A stretch of 64,000 bases of DNA from Oxytricha trifallax (Eukaryota > Ciliophora > Spirotrichea > Sporadotrichida > Oxytrichidae): positions 62,001 through 126,000 of the forward strand of contig ARYC01017492.1 of the NCBI GenBank assembly GCA_000711775.1, written 5' to 3'. The translations under genes were made by a program, and so were the position numbers. This document shows positions 49,601 to 60,799 of this stretch, in pieces (the stretch's first letter is position 1; each line of letters opens with the position of its first letter). The notes beneath the pieces are model-generated. The model ran no database searches. It saw only the letters and a list, made by a program, of their open reading frames with translations, and was not told where the DNA came from.

Positions 49601-50100
49601 CAGTAGTCGAACTCACTCACCTTCATTTCCTCGTTTGAGAGGGAGTGGTTAAGATTTTCAGAGGCCAGTGACTTGGTATCACTGCTGTTCTTGGCTTTCT
49701 TGCTTTTGTTATTGTTTATAAACTTTCTCACAACGTTCTTAAAATCCTATGTCTTTTAATAGCCTTTGAAATCCTCCTGCTACAACAGGTGACTCAAATC
49801 ATAGTTGTTTAAATGTAGGAATTCCTTTGCTCTATTGATTTTGACGCTATCTTGGGCTCCCTTGTACTCAGCTTTAATGCCCTTCACTTTGCAGCCCTCA
49901 TCAATATTAGCCTTGGCTTCAAGATTTTCAAAAATCCGATCACCCTGCTCAAGAAGTTGAGCTAACTATTCATTTGAATTATCATTCCTTAACTCTAATA
50001 TAGGTGCCTAGTAAAGGATAAAAGCTTACCAGGGCTTCGTTCTTCAATCTATAGGGGAAAAGACTTAGCAAGCTGATCCCGCTCTTGGGCTGGATTCATG
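46698..50100 (-). pseudogene. SecA-like ATPase/helicase gene of the 10.4-kb transposon, disrupted
   Basis: From ATG 50100: MNPAQERDQLAKSFPLQIEE, a 35-nt intron, then LLEQGDRIFENLEAKANIDE and a long helical region. The motor core follows: HFGIGNGKTLICIAIAILIA (Walker A, about 48380-48355), VFILSKNEHLVQRDFKRYQR, DEYDWIMFDGSVD (DEAD-like), SPVLIVASTN, EAH-stop-RGTDIQTNDEINQNG (matches the SecA AGRGTDI motif with a Gly codon turned to TGA), GGSYLIIADVFSKRYEEQII then GRIGRLNTKGNG (motif VI, Q-x-x-GR-x-GR). The tail is Glu/Lys-rich. I count at least six frame changes or TGA codons. Bacterial SecA is the closest known architecture; substrate-translocation function is not implied. It occupies the slot held by the zinc-finger/MT-A70 gene in the other sets. 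Confidence 0.8.
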
Positions 50101-50761
50101 GTATTTTTAAGTTTTGATTATAGTATTATATACTGGATTTTTTAATTTAATAGGTGGATTATTAAAAAAAACCACTTGATTCTTCAAATTTACTATAAGA
50201 AAAACCTCTCTCCTTCACTTATCCAGTGGATTTAAAGAGCTATAGCCTGCAAACCAGTTCAAATGCATTTTTATGTTAATACCAACATAAAAAGGTGAAA
50301 AAAGTAGGCTTGCAAGAAATGGCAGACCCGCCATGGGTTTTTTGAGTGCTTTTCGAGTTTGGCCTCATTGAAAATTGGCTTTTTGGAAAAATCGAAAAAT
50401 CCGAGGGCCTAATGGCGAATTCAACCCTATACTGTTCATAACGTACATATAACCAGTAGAAATGTGCAGTGAAAGTAGAATGGAAAGCAAAGGCACTCGT
50501 TTTCGAAAATCGAGGTCATGGTTGAAGGGTGTCCAGACTGGCTTTGGATTCTAGACTTCAGACTGGATTTTAGACCCTATAAGAGGGGGAGTTTATACTA
50601 AAGTTGAATTTTTTCAAAAAGTAGTTGGGAAAGCTACTGGATTTTATGGACATATGGACTAAGTATAGAATAAGGAACATTTCAACAATATATGATCACT
50701 ATAACACTCAAACTGTAATTAGCAGCATTATTAAAGACTCTCTTTCTAAGACTCTTGAATT
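50101..50761. other. Subterminal region of the 10.4-kb element
   Basis: Less AT-rich than the outside flank but without a convincing frame. It lies between the SecA-like start codon and the right terminal repeat, so it probably holds the promoter. It contains paired motifs such as tggtttttttt..aaaaaccac around 50150-50185. Confidence 0.4.
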
Positions 50762-50877
50762 GGCCCTCTCATAATAAGTTAAATTGTGAAGTTCGAATTT
50801 CGCTATTTATCGATATTAAATCATCACTATACCAACTTATTAAACTATCACGCATATATGTATTGGGGTTTATATAT
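50762..50877 (-). repeat. Right terminal inverted repeat
   Basis: Reverse complement of the left end. Only one C4 unit is kept (GGGG at 50865-50868) followed by tttatatat, so it lacks one C4A4 unit present at the left end. Confidence 0.9.
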
Positions 50878-51761
50878 TTATTCTCTTTACAAGTTACTTT
50901 TAAATCGATAAATTAATATATTTTAATTATATTTGAATCTTCTAGGAGCATTTTACATTTTGGTAAAGTTAGATTAATACTGTTTTTGAATTAAGAAAAC
51001 CCTAGTTTTAATTCAATACTCAAGTTCTTTAGTAATTTAGTGAATTTCATTAAGTATACATATATAATGTGATTTTTTATTTTATATAAAGTCTTAAAAT
51101 GCTTGGTTGGTGACTTGAATTAAGATTTGCTACACTTAGAATGGCATAATTTTGCAATGAGAACTAAGCAAATCATTGTATTTTGAGACAGCAAAGCAAT
51201 TTATTTACTAATGAGGAAGTCAATTACTCTTTTAAAGCAAACTATTGCTAGGTTTTATTAAATTTATTTTTAAATGTTAATAAATTGAAAAATATTTATT
51301 TATAAAAATTATGGGAAATTTTCTCTATTTTTCCATTAAAAACTTATTGTTAATAGTGATTTAATGAGATGATCAATTATTAAACCAATTAATCCAACTA
51401 CAATTCGTACTCAACTAAGGAAAACTTGAAAAAAAACAATATCCTTTAACTAATTATGCTCACTTTATTTGAAATTTATAGAATTTATTGTTTACCAACT
51501 ATTACCCTTTTTTAAATATTTTCATATAAGCCCTATAAATTTTAAAATTATAGGTTTATAATCGTGAATTTCATAGCAAAAATAGTCAAGTAACTATAAC
51601 TATATATAACTCTTCCAATTCTTCAATAGTTCCTTTCTTGTTTCTCGATGCATGTGAAAGACAGCTCTTGCTTGAAATAACATAAGCTATTATAAGTGAT
51701 TTCTTATATGTTATAATCTCCAAACAGGTTCAAATATATAAATATAATCAAAATTTATTTA
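50878..51761. other. AT-rich stretch, no gene seen
   Basis: Spacer outside the element's right end. Confidence 0.4.
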
Positions 51762-52990
51762 ATATTACTAAAATACATAAAATTGGGTAAATTGGTATAA
51801 ATTCAAATAAACGAAAGATTATTATCATATATAACAGTCATGACTTTGATATTTGATAAATTAAATTTAATGTACAGTTTTAAAATTACTAAGAAATCTG
51901 AATGTAAAATTGTCTATTGTACAATTAATTCCTGTATAAATTGCCCTATAAAATAAACAAAAAGTTAATGTACAAATCCTAAAATTGTACACGAAATGTG
52001 CAGGAAAGATCAGTGCATTAGTGCTTAGAAGTACATAAATAGCAAGCAATGTACAATAGACAATAGACAATTCGGGTTTTATGATATACTTGAGAATCGT
52101 ACAAAAAGCAAAACCCGATTAGTGTTTAACCGAAGATGTGATGTATAATGTGATTTAAGTTTTGATTAATTATTAAGCGCTGGGTACTAATGTCTAAACC
52201 GGGTAATCTGAAGCACTGCATCTCCCTCGCGCCGAAGCCACTCTCTGTCTTTCCCGTCACTGCGTTAGACTGCGCTCTACCGCATCGTGCCTGATCTTGA
52301 TCGTCCGCGTCACTAGTGCAAAAATCGGCAACTGCAACTTACGGTGCACATGACTCTGAGAGAGTAAGAGAGGAATACTGCGACTTGTGGAAATTGAACC
52401 ACGGAGGAACTAATGTACCAAGCATAAAAGAGGCACTAGTGACGCGGACGATCAAGATCAGGCACGATACGGTAGAGCGCAGTCTAACGCAGTGATGGGA
52501 AAGACAGAGAGTGGCTTCGGCGCGAGGGAGATGCAGTGCTTCAGATTTCCCGGTTTAGACAATAGTACCCAGCGCTTAATAATTAATCAAAACTTAAATC
52601 ACATTATACATCACATCTTCGGTAAAACACTAATCGGGTTTTGCTTTTTGCACAATTCTCAAGTATATCATAAAACCCTAATTGTCTATTGTCTATTGTA
52701 CATTGCTTGCTATTTATGTACTTCTAAGCACTAATGCACTGATCTTTCCTGCACATTTCGTGTACAATTTTAGGATTTGTACATTAACTTTTTGTTTATT
52801 TTATAGGGCAATTTATACAGGAATTAATTGTACAATAGACAATTTTACATTCAGATTTCTTAGTAATTTTAAAACTGTACATTAAATTTAATTTATCAAA
52901 TATCAAAGTCATGACTGTTATATATGATAATAATCTTTCGTTTATTTGAATTTATACCAATTTACCCAATTTTATGTATTTTAGTAATAT
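51762..52990. repeat. Large palindrome, arms about 555 bp, loop about 110 bp
   Basis: The arms 51762-52319 and 52433-52990 are reverse complements with only a few mismatches, centred at 52376. The same 67-residue open frame therefore appears on both strands. The inner 120 bp of each arm is GC-rich (cgcgccgaagccactctctg, ctgatcttgatcgtccgcgt). Arms this similar imply a recent inverted duplication or active homogenisation. Confidence 0.95.
52316..52495 (+). CDS. Coding island spanning the palindrome loop and right arm
   Basis: Open from the edge of the loop to TGA 52493-52495: KSATATYGAHDSERVREEYC, DLWKLNHGGTNVPSIKEALV, then TRTIKIRHDTVERSLTQ. No TAA/TAG occurs in the frame and GC is near 50%. 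It would be the C-terminal segment of a protein, with the last 21 codons in the palindrome arm. No start was found. No family is recognised. Confidence 0.5.
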   Translation: MQKSATATYGAHDSERVREEYCDLWKLNHGGTNVPSIKEALVTRTIKIRHDTVERSLTQ

Positions 52991-54779
52991 TATTTAATAC
53001 ATTCAAAATAAGTAGTAAACCATTGTGATTATTCTAATTTCATTCAAAGATTAAATTTTTAGGTTTATCATAAAGTTCAAATTATGCACATTAAAGAACA
53101 ATATTATATTACTATACTTATGAAAATGATTCTTATGATTATGATAATTTAGTATAATATGATTAATTTATTTTTTTTTTAAAAAAAACAGTAAATGAAA
53201 TATAATGATAAAACTTTATAATAAATACAACCATTAATATATACATTAAGAAAATATTATTTTCTATGATTGTAGGCACTTTGATTTTTATTTTTAGATA
53301 TTATTAACTGCCCTTTTTTGTTGCTTTGAATGATATACTGACAGAAAGTCTAACTTGTAAGATTCCAGATAAAAATATAAAATCTAACTTAGGCTTGTCT
53401 CAACTGAGTGAAAGATATCTTTAATTTATAAAAAAAATCAAGAATTTATGTTTACTTTTATCATGCTTTTTTGTCACTTTTGAGCTTATCGCTGCGCATT
53501 CTAGCTTTTAAAAATGTTAAAACTTGATCCATCTCTATAAATATATATAAAATTTTAAATAAATTCAAAATTAGCTTTATAGATTTGAAAATAAGGCTAT
53601 TTGATATGTTTGGATTGCCCATAAGTACAAGAGTTTAATTGATGTATAGATACTTTTAGATAATAATGTTGGAAAACTTTCACAGATAAAGGAAAGGAAC
53701 TTTGAAAAAAAAATTTAAACATGTTAAAATATAAAGTTGAATTTAAATATTGTAAATTAGAATAAAAAATAAAATAATATAACAATTATATAATAAATAG
53801 CACAGATAGGTAATAGAAGTAAATCAGAACGATGTCAAAAATTTTAAAATGCTTTTAATGTATGCAATAAGAGTCATTAAACAATGGTTGGAAAGAAATA
53901 ACCAATAAAACTATTCTATTTAGTTGAAAGGCAATTAATGGTCAAATTTATTCATGATTAAATATAGATTTTACCATTTTAAATGTGAAAATGAGAAAAC
54001 AAAAAAAAGTATATGACAATGATTATATAATTCTAGTGTCGGATATTTTTTTCATAGTTGTAGAAAAGATATTAGTAACTAAAATAATTTCAAAAACGTT
54101 TTAAAAAAGGAGAAAAAATTTTATTATGAGAGAAGAAAATTAAAAAGCAAGAATCAAAAATGCAACTTTTATTAAGCACTGATTAAGATAGACTAAATGA
54201 AAGAACATTGATAAAATCAGAATTTTCAAATCAACATTGACTAAATTAATTGCAATTTGTTGGTTAATACTCAGTAATTACCACAAATTTAAAAGAAGAT
54301 AAAGAAATAACTATCTCCAAGATAGAGAAGCTAAGTTTACAAATACAAACTTTCATGCAATAAAATTGTAAAATAAAGTATGATCAACTTATTAAATACA
54401 AGCATATGTGAACCTTACAAATAATTACTATAATAGATTCAAGGAGAGCAATGGTACCTAAATAATGTTAATAACTATATTAGAATATATATATCAATTT
54501 CATGTATATGATTAATCAAAGCAGAATATTTTCTCCAGTTGAAATGTAAAATTCACTTGACAGAGTTTGAAATTAAACTTATGCAATTATGATGAGATAA
54601 AAATTGTTGATTATATTAATATGGTAGAGGTAAAACTTATCGATTAGGGGCTTTATGAATCAATAATATTTCCAAATTGTGTATGACATAAGGAGACAAT
54701 TAAAATTTGTACTGGAAGCTAATTATCTCAATTATTATTAATTTTAACAAGAATAGATGCACTATTCTACTTTTCAAGT
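52991..54779. other. AT-rich stretch, no gene seen
   Basis: Spacer. Includes a mirror-like run of T9/A8 at about 53169-53187. Confidence 0.35.
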
Positions 54780-55510
54780 AGAAGGATTTCAACTCAATAT
54801 TAAGCGAATATATTTAAAATGAGGAGACTATCAAAAATAAATAAAAATCATTTCAAATAAGATTATGGTCTTAAATAATTCGATAACTAAATTTTTAAAC
54901 AGCCACTTTTTCTAATTAAAATCATGTGTTTATTTAACAATATACATTTAATTTATAAAGCATAGAGATTTCTGATATTTAGTTTTTCTATACTATAATT
55001 TTCTGATTCATTTCTATTTTAGGGCATCGAACTAATTGTTGCTGTAGTACTTATAAATTATAAAAGGATATCAATTTATTAAATCAAAAAGTTATATTAT
55101 TGAAAAGTATTGTTATAGATCAGACGCAGATGAAGGTACAGGACTCACTTAAAATGTAAGTTAAAAAAATTATATCTTTTAATTTCTTTTTTTAGTGATC
55201 CTACCTGGTAAGACAACAGGTACCACAAGACATGTGCTTCCTAAGAGTACACAGAGAGGGGAACAAGTATGTGAAAAAACACTTGAAGATGAAGACGATG
55301 ACGATGATGAAGAAGATAAGATTGTTTTTTAGATATTTCTATTTTTTATTATTATAATAAGTACATGTATAATCCTTAATCCAATTGTTAATTCACAAAA
55401 TTTTTCAAATTATAAATCATGTATCTTCAAGTTTCTTAATTAAAATTTCTTAGATATCTTCACTATATCTTCAGGGTATCAACATGATATCCCTCATATA
55501 AATTATAAAG
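54780..55510 (+). repeat. Dispersed repeat family 3, copy 2, with acidic exon-like part
   Basis: 54790-54930 shares gaggagac, gattatggtct and cagccactttttctaat-type blocks with the 17.3-kb foldback arm. 55045-55430 matches 13770-14155, and 55440-55500 has the gatatcttcactatatcttcagggtatc block of the foldback. So the three sites are parts of one larger unit. The exon-like piece at 55196-55335 reads LPGKTTGTTRHVLPKSTQRG then CEKTLEDEDDDDDEED, preceded by a gtaagtt...tttttag intron-like stretch. Confidence 0.6.
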
Positions 55511-56029
55511 TCAAAATAAATGGAGCTTTAAAATAATTTCAATCAAGAATGTGTAATTGTATGAAAAAGACATGGAAATATTTTTTTTTTAAAAAAAAGA
55601 TAATTAAAAAAGTAAAAAAGATCAATATTTACAATCAAACATACAAATTAAGGGATTTTGTAAAATATATATCACCTTAATACCTGATTTAATAGAAAGA
55701 ATAAAAATGTTTAAAAGTCAAGATCATTGGAATTTATGTATATTCAAACACAAAATTTACTAAATAAACCTCAAATAAATGTAATGCTTCTCAAAGTGTG
55801 CTATAGTTTGACATGATTTAACATCATAAAAATTGAAAATACAATCATCTTTGCATCGTTATCCAAATTAATGTTTTTTTAACTTATTAAGCATCAATTA
55901 AAGGTAATATACACTAAGAGAATTGAAACTTATCTAAAAAATGCAAGGAAAAAAGCTACAAGCAATGTTTATAAAAGTGTTCTAAGGAAAACAACTCTGA
56001 TAATGGCAATATTAATTGTTGCAATTTAA
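55511..56029. other. AT-rich stretch, no gene seen
   Basis: Spacer between dispersed repeats. Confidence 0.35.
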
Positions 56030-56440
56030 TTACCATCCCGGGTGATTCAGAGCTTCTGATTGAAGACCGATATTTTCATTTTCAATTTAAATTTAATTAA
56101 TTAATTAATTAATTAATTTGGATCTTCATTTGATTTTGAAATGAATTTTTGGGAGACATTTATAATTCCTGTAATTTCAAAAGCTGATATTTCCAAATAT
56201 CCAAATGACCTTCAAAATTTCACTTCTTAAAGAGAATTAAAAATTAAATATTAGTTATATTTATACAGATTTTAAGATTTGACCTTGGCTGAGCAGGGGT
56301 AAAATCTATAAAAATGTAAATTTGTTAAGAAATGGCCGTAACCAATTTTATAATGTCATGTTTTTAATTGTGTCTTGAATAAATATAAAAGTTTATTTTC
56401 TATAATTCCCATTAATTTATTAAATGAGCATCCTTATTTT
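56030..56440 (-). repeat. Repeat family 2, copy 4 (inverted)
   Basis: In reverse orientation it shows gattcagagc, tgaagacc, an (attA)n run, cctgtaatttcaaaagct, gatttgaccttggctgagca, ctataaaaatgtaaattt and ctataattcccattaatt. These are the same blocks, in the same order, as the 5.2-kb and 28.4-kb copies. Confidence 0.65.
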
Positions 56441-57148
56441 ATATTTGCTTAGCATGAGACAAGAAGCAAGTTCACAGTAGTATACTCATTTTATCCATTT
56501 CAGATGAAATTTTTGATATTAATTTTTGAAGAATTATTATAATATTTGAGATGAATCTCCTAATATTAAAAAATTGTTGATGCACTAATTAAATATATAT
56601 ATATTGATAAATAATTTATAAGTTTAAGTTTATAAAATATTTACTTATTTATTTTAAAAGCAATTCATTCATATATCTTAAAATATACTTAAAATTATTG
56701 CCTGTTTTAAATATAAAAGTTACAGTTAATATTCAATAGTACTTCCATAATTATCAATAAATGCCATTTTAATATCTTATAATTCTTAATAGATCTATTA
56801 ATTATCAAAATGATACAGAATAATGTTCTAGGTACCTTTAACTAAAGTCAATTTGTGGAAAATAAAAAATTATGACATTAATTAATGATTCTTATCATTC
56901 CATATTTACTTAATGACGTTTTTTTTTAATTAATGGAATTCTCGAAAGAATATTAAGATTCCTTAATTGTCTAAAAAAATTCATTTTAATAATTCTCATT
57001 ATATGTTAAGTACTATAAGCTAATTATTCATAATCTGTCATGAACAACAATAAATTATGCATATAATAATCATGAAATATTTTTTTTATTGAAAGATTGT
57101 TATTAATAAAACAATTATTTATATATATACATGGAGCTATAAATTAGT
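56441..57148. other. AT-rich stretch, no gene seen
   Basis: Flank of the 57-61 kb transposon set. No terminal inverted repeat or C4A4 was found here. Confidence 0.35.
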
Positions 57149-58145
57149 TCATTGTGTCTATTGGGGCAACTCGTTCCTAAAAGATTTCCAACCCTATATC
57201 ACATTGTGAGGTTTGGCAAAGCTTTCAAGGTTTATCTTATCGGGCCACATCTTCTGTACGAAACTATAAATCTCCTCTGTCTTTTAGGAATGCTCTCGTA
57301 CTGGAGCGACAGTTATATTTTCTGCTTAGAGATAAGAAACTATAGTTATCAACATTACCTTTCTTTGTTATGATTAATTTTTCGAAGCAGTATGCTGTGT
57401 TAAGTAAAAGCCCACACCACAATAAAATTTGCCTGTTTTAGTCAACTTCAGCCACATGCCTTAATCGACTTCCTCATTACCATCCTTCTTAATGAACTTT
57501 TAGGCCAGCTCCCATTTTTAGTTGAGACTACCCAAATAATGAGAATGCCTCTCTCTTACACGAGATGGATAGGCATGTAATATAAATCTTATTTGAAACA
57601 GTATCGTAAGGTAACTCCTGCTTTAATCTCCATGCAGGGTTCATCATCACCACATCATACAATCTCCCATACCGCTGTAAACAATCCTAAGCAATGTCTT
57701 TCCACATTTTCAAGTCATTGATATCTCCCCCGAAAACTACTGAGCTAGTAAATATTTTATTTATGATTATTCGCAGTCTTTTCTTAATAGCAATAAGTTC
57801 ATAGTTCTTGTAGATTTTGATTTTGACTATCTAATCTCCCTTGTAAATTCCATTCTTTTTCTGTTTTTTAATCTTTTTCTTAATTTTGATAGTATCAACT
57901 GATGCAGATTTGCAAGTTTTGATATGGCGAGTGCAATTTTAGCTCCTGCTAAATTCTTTCTTGCAGAAAATACACGTGGTCATCATTTACTTTTCCCAAT
58001 CTCTCGTCATATTGTGTTCCTCCTTATGTTTTTTATGCCTATGTGACATTAAAGAGTTTGGCGTTTCATAAGATTTATCACAGTAGTTGCAATCTATCCT
58101 CTCTGTGTCAACAATTATTGGCAGCTTATTTCTATTCCCTAACAT
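57149..58145 (-). CDS. C2H2 zinc-finger + MT-A70 methyltransferase-like protein of a transposon (copy C)
   Basis: From ATG 58145: finger 1 CNYCDKSYETPNSLMSHRHK ending KKH, finger 2 CIFCKKEFSRSQNCTRHIKT ending C, then a Lys-rich linker, VVFGGDINDLKMWKDIAQDC, and the MT-A70 domain: LYDVVMMNPAWRLKQELPYD, then, after a frame change near 57575, MPIHLVQERGILIIWVVS. Further frame changes lead to FIKKDGNEEVDQGMWLKLTK and the C-terminus VREHSQKTEEIYSFVQKMWP, INLESFAKPHNVIQGWKSFR, NELPQQTQ at TGA. The DPPW position reads NPAW, closer to a working motif than the DTAY of copy A. Fingers are intact C2H2/C2HC. It is disrupted by at least two indels. The domain order suggests sequence-targeted adenine methylation of element DNA. 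Confidence 0.85.
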
Positions 58146-59189
58146 CCTAATTCTTAAATTATAATAATTATTACTCTTACAATAATTTTAAGTTTGGATC
58201 TTATAGGTTCACGCTTGTTAAAGAATTGAATATTTAAAATGAGCAAATTGTAATCTTCTTTCCCTTGAAATGAGCAAAATGTTCCTTTTTATAATGTTCG
58301 AGGATATAACTATGTTGTTTTAATTTCAATTTATTTCTGAATTTATCTTATTTTTTAAGAAATGGGACATGGAGTGAGATCATTGTTAATTTATTTCTAT
58401 TATAATAGTATATTTTATTAATAAGTTTAATTAAATTTATTTTTAATATGGCTATAATACTACTTGTCAAACTAAAAGGTTTTTGATACTGGCACAATCG
58501 TTTCTATAACTTCCAAATTTTTTAAATAAAAAGATTAGCTCAATACCAATTACATTTCTTACTAAAGTTCTTATTGTATTATAATCAACTAAATATACTT
58601 CTAAGTTAAGTTTGATGTATTTTGCCAGCTTTAATATGATAAAAAGTGTTATATAATATGGGGGTCATTTTTAATTAATTAAATTCTTAAGATAATTAAT
58701 TGATTAATATATATCTTAGTTTTCTTTGAGATAACCCAAACTTATTCTAAATATCTATATCATTTAATAAAAGTAAAAGATACTTTTTCTCTTTTGATGG
58801 GGGGTCTTTTAAACAATAACAAAAAACTTAATACACCAAATGTATGTAAAAATGAGAAATTTCTAACTTTTAAAAGCAAAATAAAGTCTTTATGAATAAT
58901 AGTGACAAAACCAGTATAGCAATAAAATATAAGGCAATTATACTAATTATGAATGTTATATTTCGTAAGCTTAATCAATCTTTTCTAATTAAAGGTTTAT
59001 TTAATAATTTAAAACCATAATTACAAATGTCTTTATCAAATTTATTTAATATTTCTGGTAAGTACATAATTTCCTATTAATTATTAAATTATTGACTTAT
59101 ATTGATTAGCTGGTTTATGATTCAAATTTATATTCCAGAACTGTATTTAAAATCATTATTAACTTAATCTATTATTTAAACTTACTTTA
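58146..59189. other. AT-rich interval between divergent transposon genes
   Basis: Equivalent in position to 21876-22894. No coding signal. Confidence 0.35.
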
Positions 59190-59900
59190 GAATGAAAGAC
59201 AGTAAGTCATAGCGCATAATTATAGGGAGCTACAGCATTGATACAGCCCTAAATAAGATTGGATTACTTTCTTGAGAAATAATAATAATTATTTTCGCCA
59301 TTTATTATTTTAGAGGGATACTTCCTCCCACCTAATCACTTGATATCGATTAGGTTTATTAAAGACTTCCTTGCTGGGACCAAAGACCTTCTTAAGAACG
59401 CCGATGTTCAGGTGTTAAATGTGCCTTACTATGACGAGCTCTGGGTAAAAATAATTTTTAGGAGATTAAGGAAGACACACAGATTATGAAATTCATGAAC
59501 TTTTTACGAAGATTACCAAGTTCTTCCTGACAGAACTATATGTACAGTGTCCTAGGCACCCTTTGGCCAAACTATGTCAGCGAACTTATCAAGCATGCAA
59601 ATAGGATAAGATTCATTAAAGATGCTGAATAAGACAAGCAGGACTAAACTTTAATAAGGGAAGACATTTAAAAAGCTTTAAAGTGAACCATTCTTCTTTA
59701 GTAAGTAAAATTAATTTAGATTAATTTGATTTAGAATCGAAATGTAAAGCCCTATCACTTTTGAAGTTTAAATCAAAGCTTCGAGCGTATAGGAAAAAGA
59801 TATAAGATCACGAGATATCTTAATTTGAAAAGTTTAAGTAAACGGCATAGGGACACGAGCCAGCTAACCTAATTAAGAGAAGATGAGTACGAGAATAACA
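59190..59900 (+). pseudogene. 22-kDa-like transposon protein gene (copy C), frameshifted
   Basis: EGYFLPPNHLISIRFIKDFL, AGTKDLLKNADVQVLNVPYY and DELWVKIIF are followed by a frame change, DYEIHELFTKITKFFLTELY and a broken middle. A 34-nt intron (gtaag..tag, about 59701-59734) sits at the position seen in the other copies, followed by ESKCKALSLLKFKSKLRAYR. It is closest to copy A. A possible N-terminus is at about 59193 (MKDSKSQRIIIGSYS). Confidence 0.75.
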
Positions 59901-60799
59901 ATACTAGATTAAATAATTAGTCGAAATAGAAAAAAATCTAAAATGGAAAACTTTTAGAAATAAAGAAATATAAAGGTTCCTAGATAGTGTAAAATTTATA
60001 ATTTTAAATTAAAATTTTGTTTGATTAGTTATATTAAAATATATTTTATGGGACTAAGTAGAAATTGTTATTTATTTTTGCTACTAGATCCCAATTATAA
60101 TAAAAATATTATGAATTTATAGTTATTAAGGCATCATTAAAATACAAATATAAATATGAAATTTCAATTCTACTTTTTTTATATTTAGTTTATTAATATT
60201 TAATTAAATTATGAAAATAATATAATTTAGGCACAAAATTAATACAAGATTTAATTTTGTTACTTTTCTAAGCAATATTTTTATGATTTACTCATTTAAT
60301 AAACATAAATATATTACAAGTAATTTTAGACTAAAATTCCCTTCAATTATTATTTGCAGTATAAAAACAATTTACTCTTAAATTTTAAAATATAATATTA
60401 GCATTTAAATGGACCAAGTTAGCAGAAATATATCAATTTTACTACTTGGTACCAAAATAAAATATAAATATGTTTAAAATCAAACAATTTTTATAAAATG
60501 AAATTATAATAATGCTTTAACTAAACAAATTTAAACTTCTCATATGTTTAAGGTTCTATGCATTCTCGATTTTTTCATATTTTACTGAATGCTTAGGGGA
60601 TTAAGAAATGGAGTGAAGGTTATTCTTATAAATTTTAAAGCACTTTCATTCGTGTTCATTATTGTTGATATCATATCCTACATTTGCTTTATAAACCTGC
60701 TTATAATTTTCTATATTTTTTCTTTAACTACACATTCTATCACTTTCTTTATCAATTCTAGATGTTAAGCTAGGCTTTAGCTTAGTCTTTATAAATAAA
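59901..60799. other. AT-rich stretch, no gene seen
   Basis: Spacer between the convergent 22-kDa-like gene and transposase of copy C. Confidence 0.35.

Larger units (their letters stand above)
40461..50877. mobile_element. 10.4-kb TBE-like transposon fossil with C4A4-bearing ends
   Basis: Bounded by near-identical inverted repeats. Inside are a DD34E transposase (-), a 22-kDa-like gene (+) and a SecA-like ATPase (-), plus two further open islands near the left end. Hypotrich TBE elements are known to end in telomeric repeats and to carry a Tc1/mariner-type transposase with two other genes, but are about 4 kb long. This one is far larger. All three main genes are disrupted. Whether the left 3.5 kb (40461-43985) is an original part or later insertion is open. 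Confidence 0.75.

Noticed and set aside
49981..50060. A 22-nt intron near the start of the SecA-like gene
   Set aside because: Using the first AG does not restore the frame; using the next AG gives a 35-nt intron that does, in line with the other introns.
51867..52070. 67-codon frame present identically on both sides of the palindrome
   Set aside because: Its duplication is explained by the palindrome; AT-rich, Phe/Tyr/Cys-rich composition gives no support for a gene.
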